A DNA stretch of 24,452 nucleotides from assembly GCA_002311975.1 (NCBI GenBank), contig DCAL01000057.1:809-25260 (forward strand), read 5' to 3'. Position numbers and translations under genes: made by a program. Source of the DNA: Fidelibacterota bacterium UBA1134. GTDB taxonomy: Bacteria > Fidelibacterota > Marinisomatia > Marinisomatales > S15-B10. Positions 23,079 through 24,452 of this stretch are shown piece by piece. The stretch's first letter is position 1. Every line of letters begins with the position of its first letter. The notes below the pieces were generated by a model. That model did not search any database. It saw only the letters and a list, made by a program, of their open reading frames with translations, and was not told the origin of the DNA.

Positions 23079-24179
23079 ATGGACAAGGCAAAACGTTATA
23101 ACAATATCAGACTTGCCCTCGATTTGGGGGGCACACTTTTGGGATGGCTCTTTATGTTCGCAATCGTTCTACTCGGATTTTCGAGCTGGGTGGAAGTGAT
23201 AGCGTTTTCAGTTGTATCTTCGCCTTATCTTGCCTTTCTTACTTTTGCCGTAATCATCGGCACTGTCGAGACTACACTGTTTTTTCCTCTTTCCTTCTAT
23301 GGCGGCTACATCCTTGAGCACAAATACGGGCTGTCCAATCATACGTTTCGCTCCTATTTCTGGGAAAAGTTCAAGGCGTTCGGCGTGGGACTTGTCATCG
23401 GCCTTCCCGTTCTCCTCGTCTTCTACTATCTTCTCAGAACGTTCCCCGAGATTTGGTGGCTGTATGTGGGCGTTTTCATGTTCCTGGTTTCGATAGTACT
23501 GGGAAGACTTGCACCCACGTTGATCTTCCCTCTTTTTTATAAGTTCAAACCGATTGAGGATGAGACACTCGCTGCCATGATACGGGAGAGATGTGGAGAC
23601 GCAGGAATGAAAGTGGAAGGTATCTTCCAGTTCGACATGAGCAAGACGACGAAAAAAGCCAACGCCGCCTTTGCGGGTATCGGAAGATCGAAGCGGGTAA
23701 TCTTGGGTGATACTCTGCTTGAGGAGTTCGATCACGATGAGATCGATGCCGTCCTCGCTCATGAACTCGGTCATTTCGAGATGAAACATCTGTGGAAGAT
23801 GATGGCTGTCGGCACTGTCTTCACCTTTGTTGGACTTTACCTCGTGTCCGTCGCTTACTCGTTTTGGATAGAGAAGCTGGGGTTTGAGGACATCACTCAA
23901 CTGGCAGCCCTGCCGCTTCTTACACTTCTGTTCGGAATCTACGGTTTTATGAGCGGTCCTTTGCAGAATGCCATCAGTCGCCGCCATGAAAGGCAGGCGG
24001 ACCGGTTCTCAGTAGAAATGAGGCGGGACAGCTCAGCGATGGTCAGGGCTCTGGAGAAATTGGCCGATCAGAACTTAGCCGACCGGAATCCCCATCCGGT
24101 GGTGGAATTGTTGTTCCACAGCCACCCTTCCATCGAAAAACGCATTGCACATCTTCGGGCTTATCCGCTAAAGATTTAG
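23079..24179 (+). CDS. M48 family integral-membrane zinc metalloprotease (STE24/CAAX-protease-like)
   Basis: The 366-residue protein has several membrane segments (about 17-35, 45-72, 100-120, 126-150, 240-262 and 275-295). It carries the zinc motif HELGH at 228-232 (His228, Glu229, His232), with the third ligand probably Glu304 in RRHERQADRFS, the usual M48 ExxxD arrangement. FLFF-type residues with YKFKPI, and IGRSKRVILGDTLLEEF before the active site, match the bacterial STE24-like group rather than HtpX, as does the length. ATG at 23079 is preceded only by a weak AGGT. The gene stands alone after a long non-coding gap and ends in a terminator that includes its stop codon. The substrate is unknown; general membrane-protein quality control is the family role. 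Confidence 0.9.
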   Translation: MDKAKRYNNIRLALDLGGTLLGWLFMFAIVLLGFSSWVEVIAFSVVSSPYLAFLTFAVIIGTVETTLFFPLSFYGGYILEHKYGLSNHTFRSYFWEKFKAFGVGLVIGLPVLLVFYYLLRTFPEIWWLYVGVFMFLVSIVLGRLAPTLIFPLFYKFKPIEDETLAAMIRERCGDAGMKVEGIFQFDMSKTTKKANAAFAGIGRSKRVILGDTLLEEFDHDEIDAVLAHELGHFEMKHLWKMMAVGTVFTFVGLYLVSVAYSFWIEKLGFEDITQLAALPLLTLLFGIYGFMSGPLQNAISRRHERQADRFSVEMRRDSSAMVRALEKLADQNLADRNPHPVVELLFHSHPSIEKRIAHLRAYPLKI

Positions 24180-24189
24180 CGGGTTTGTT
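24165..24189 (+). terminator. Rho-independent terminator overlapping the protease stop codon
   Basis: CCGCTAA (24165-24171) and TTAGCGG (24176-24182) form a 7-bp stem with loop AGAT, extended by a T-G pair, followed by TTTGTT. The protease stop TAG (24177-24179) is inside the right arm. On the other strand the stem lies just past the stop of the converging AMP-binding gene but is not followed by a T-run, so termination is probably efficient only on the plus strand. Confidence 0.65.
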
Positions 24190-24452
24190 CAGGTGATGAG
24201 GATGAAGAATCTCTTGTCATCCGGCAGAAGTTCGTAGAACCCTCTCTCTTCCGTCTTCAGCCAGCCGAATCTGAAGGCTTCGTCGGTACCCGCTTCGTCG
24301 TTCAGATACCCCTTCATGACGCTGTGACCTCTAATGGCGAGCCAGCCTGTTTTTCCCCGCGGCAATTCGTTGCCATCTTCGTCCATGGCAGTTATCTCCA
24401 CCGGCTGAAGCGGAAGACCCAACGGCAGTCCGTCTTCTTCCGAAAACAATCC
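24189..24452 (-). CDS. AMP-binding (ANL superfamily acyl-CoA synthetase-like) protein, 3' part, C-terminally truncated
   Basis: The frame is open to the window edge, so only the last 87 residues are visible. PLGLPLQPVEITAMDEDGNE, then LPRGKTGWLAIRGHSVMKGY and FGWLKTEERGFYE, correspond to the end of the N-terminal ANL domain. These normally read G-x-L-x-V-x-G-x-x-V-x-x-GY and GW-x-x-T-G-D-x-G. Two things are odd. The TGD motif, whose Asp binds the ATP ribose, is TEE here. The protein also stops at FFILIT, just before the hinge (GR-x-K) and the C-terminal domain of about 100 residues that every complete enzyme needs. No continuation is visible in the bases after the stop. It may be a pseudogene or a divergent non-catalytic protein. 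It converges on the protease gene. Confidence 0.75.
   Translation of the reverse strand, partial: GLFSEEDGLPLGLPLQPVEITAMDEDGNELPRGKTGWLAIRGHSVMKGYLNDEAGTDEAFRFGWLKTEERGFYELLPDDKRFFILIT

Overview
This window looks like a chromosomal segment of a Gram-negative, LPS-making bacterium with roughly balanced base composition and very tight gene packing. It carries Kdo, lipid A and Lpt genes, an outer-membrane barrel protein, lipoproteins, sigma-54 and HslVU. The gene order and the protein types (metalloprotease/PD40/Omp85-like fusion, lipoprotein-type LptC) suggest a member of the FCB group or a relative, for example Ca. Marinimicrobia. That placement is inference only: no rRNA or tRNA was seen.

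Region 1 (1-10894, + strand) is a run of overlapping or closely spaced genes: kdsB (5' end outside the window), pyrG, kdsA, kdsC, kdsD, an lptC-like lipoprotein gene, lptB, then after 153 bp rpoN, hflK, hflC, hslV and hslU. The first five give the complete arabinose-5-phosphate to CMP-Kdo route plus the enzyme that makes the CTP used by KdsB. LptC/LptB continue into LPS export. RpoN, HflKC and HslVU are a regulatory and protein-quality block. No separate lptA is present.

Region 2 (10895-11742) is a small island: degenerate palindromes, an AT-rich minus-strand gene weakly resembling BglII-type restriction enzymes with no methylase partner, a strong terminator-like hairpin and a possible promoter. 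It precedes argF (11743-12654).

Region 3 (12676-18884) is an envelope block. A minus-strand operon, lpxH - HEAT-repeat lipoprotein - secreted coiled-coil/FxLYD protein, is divergent from a 1043-residue protein joining a gluzincin metalloprotease domain, a six-bladed PD40 propeller and an Omp85-like barrel. A good sigma-70-type promoter lies between them.

Region 4 (18885-24452) starts with a decayed PIN-domain (VapC-like) toxin gene. It continues with radA, tgt, a NudB-like Nudix hydrolase gene, a 605-bp non-coding stretch with hairpin repeats, and an M48/STE24-type membrane protease gene that ends in a terminator. The last feature is the 3' end of a truncated AMP-binding (ANL) gene on the minus strand that runs off the window.

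No phage, CRISPR array, insertion sequence or RNA gene was identified. The candidates most worth following up are the three-domain outer-membrane protein with its divergent lpxH/HEAT/FxLYD operon, the solitary restriction-enzyme-like gene, and the truncated ANL gene.
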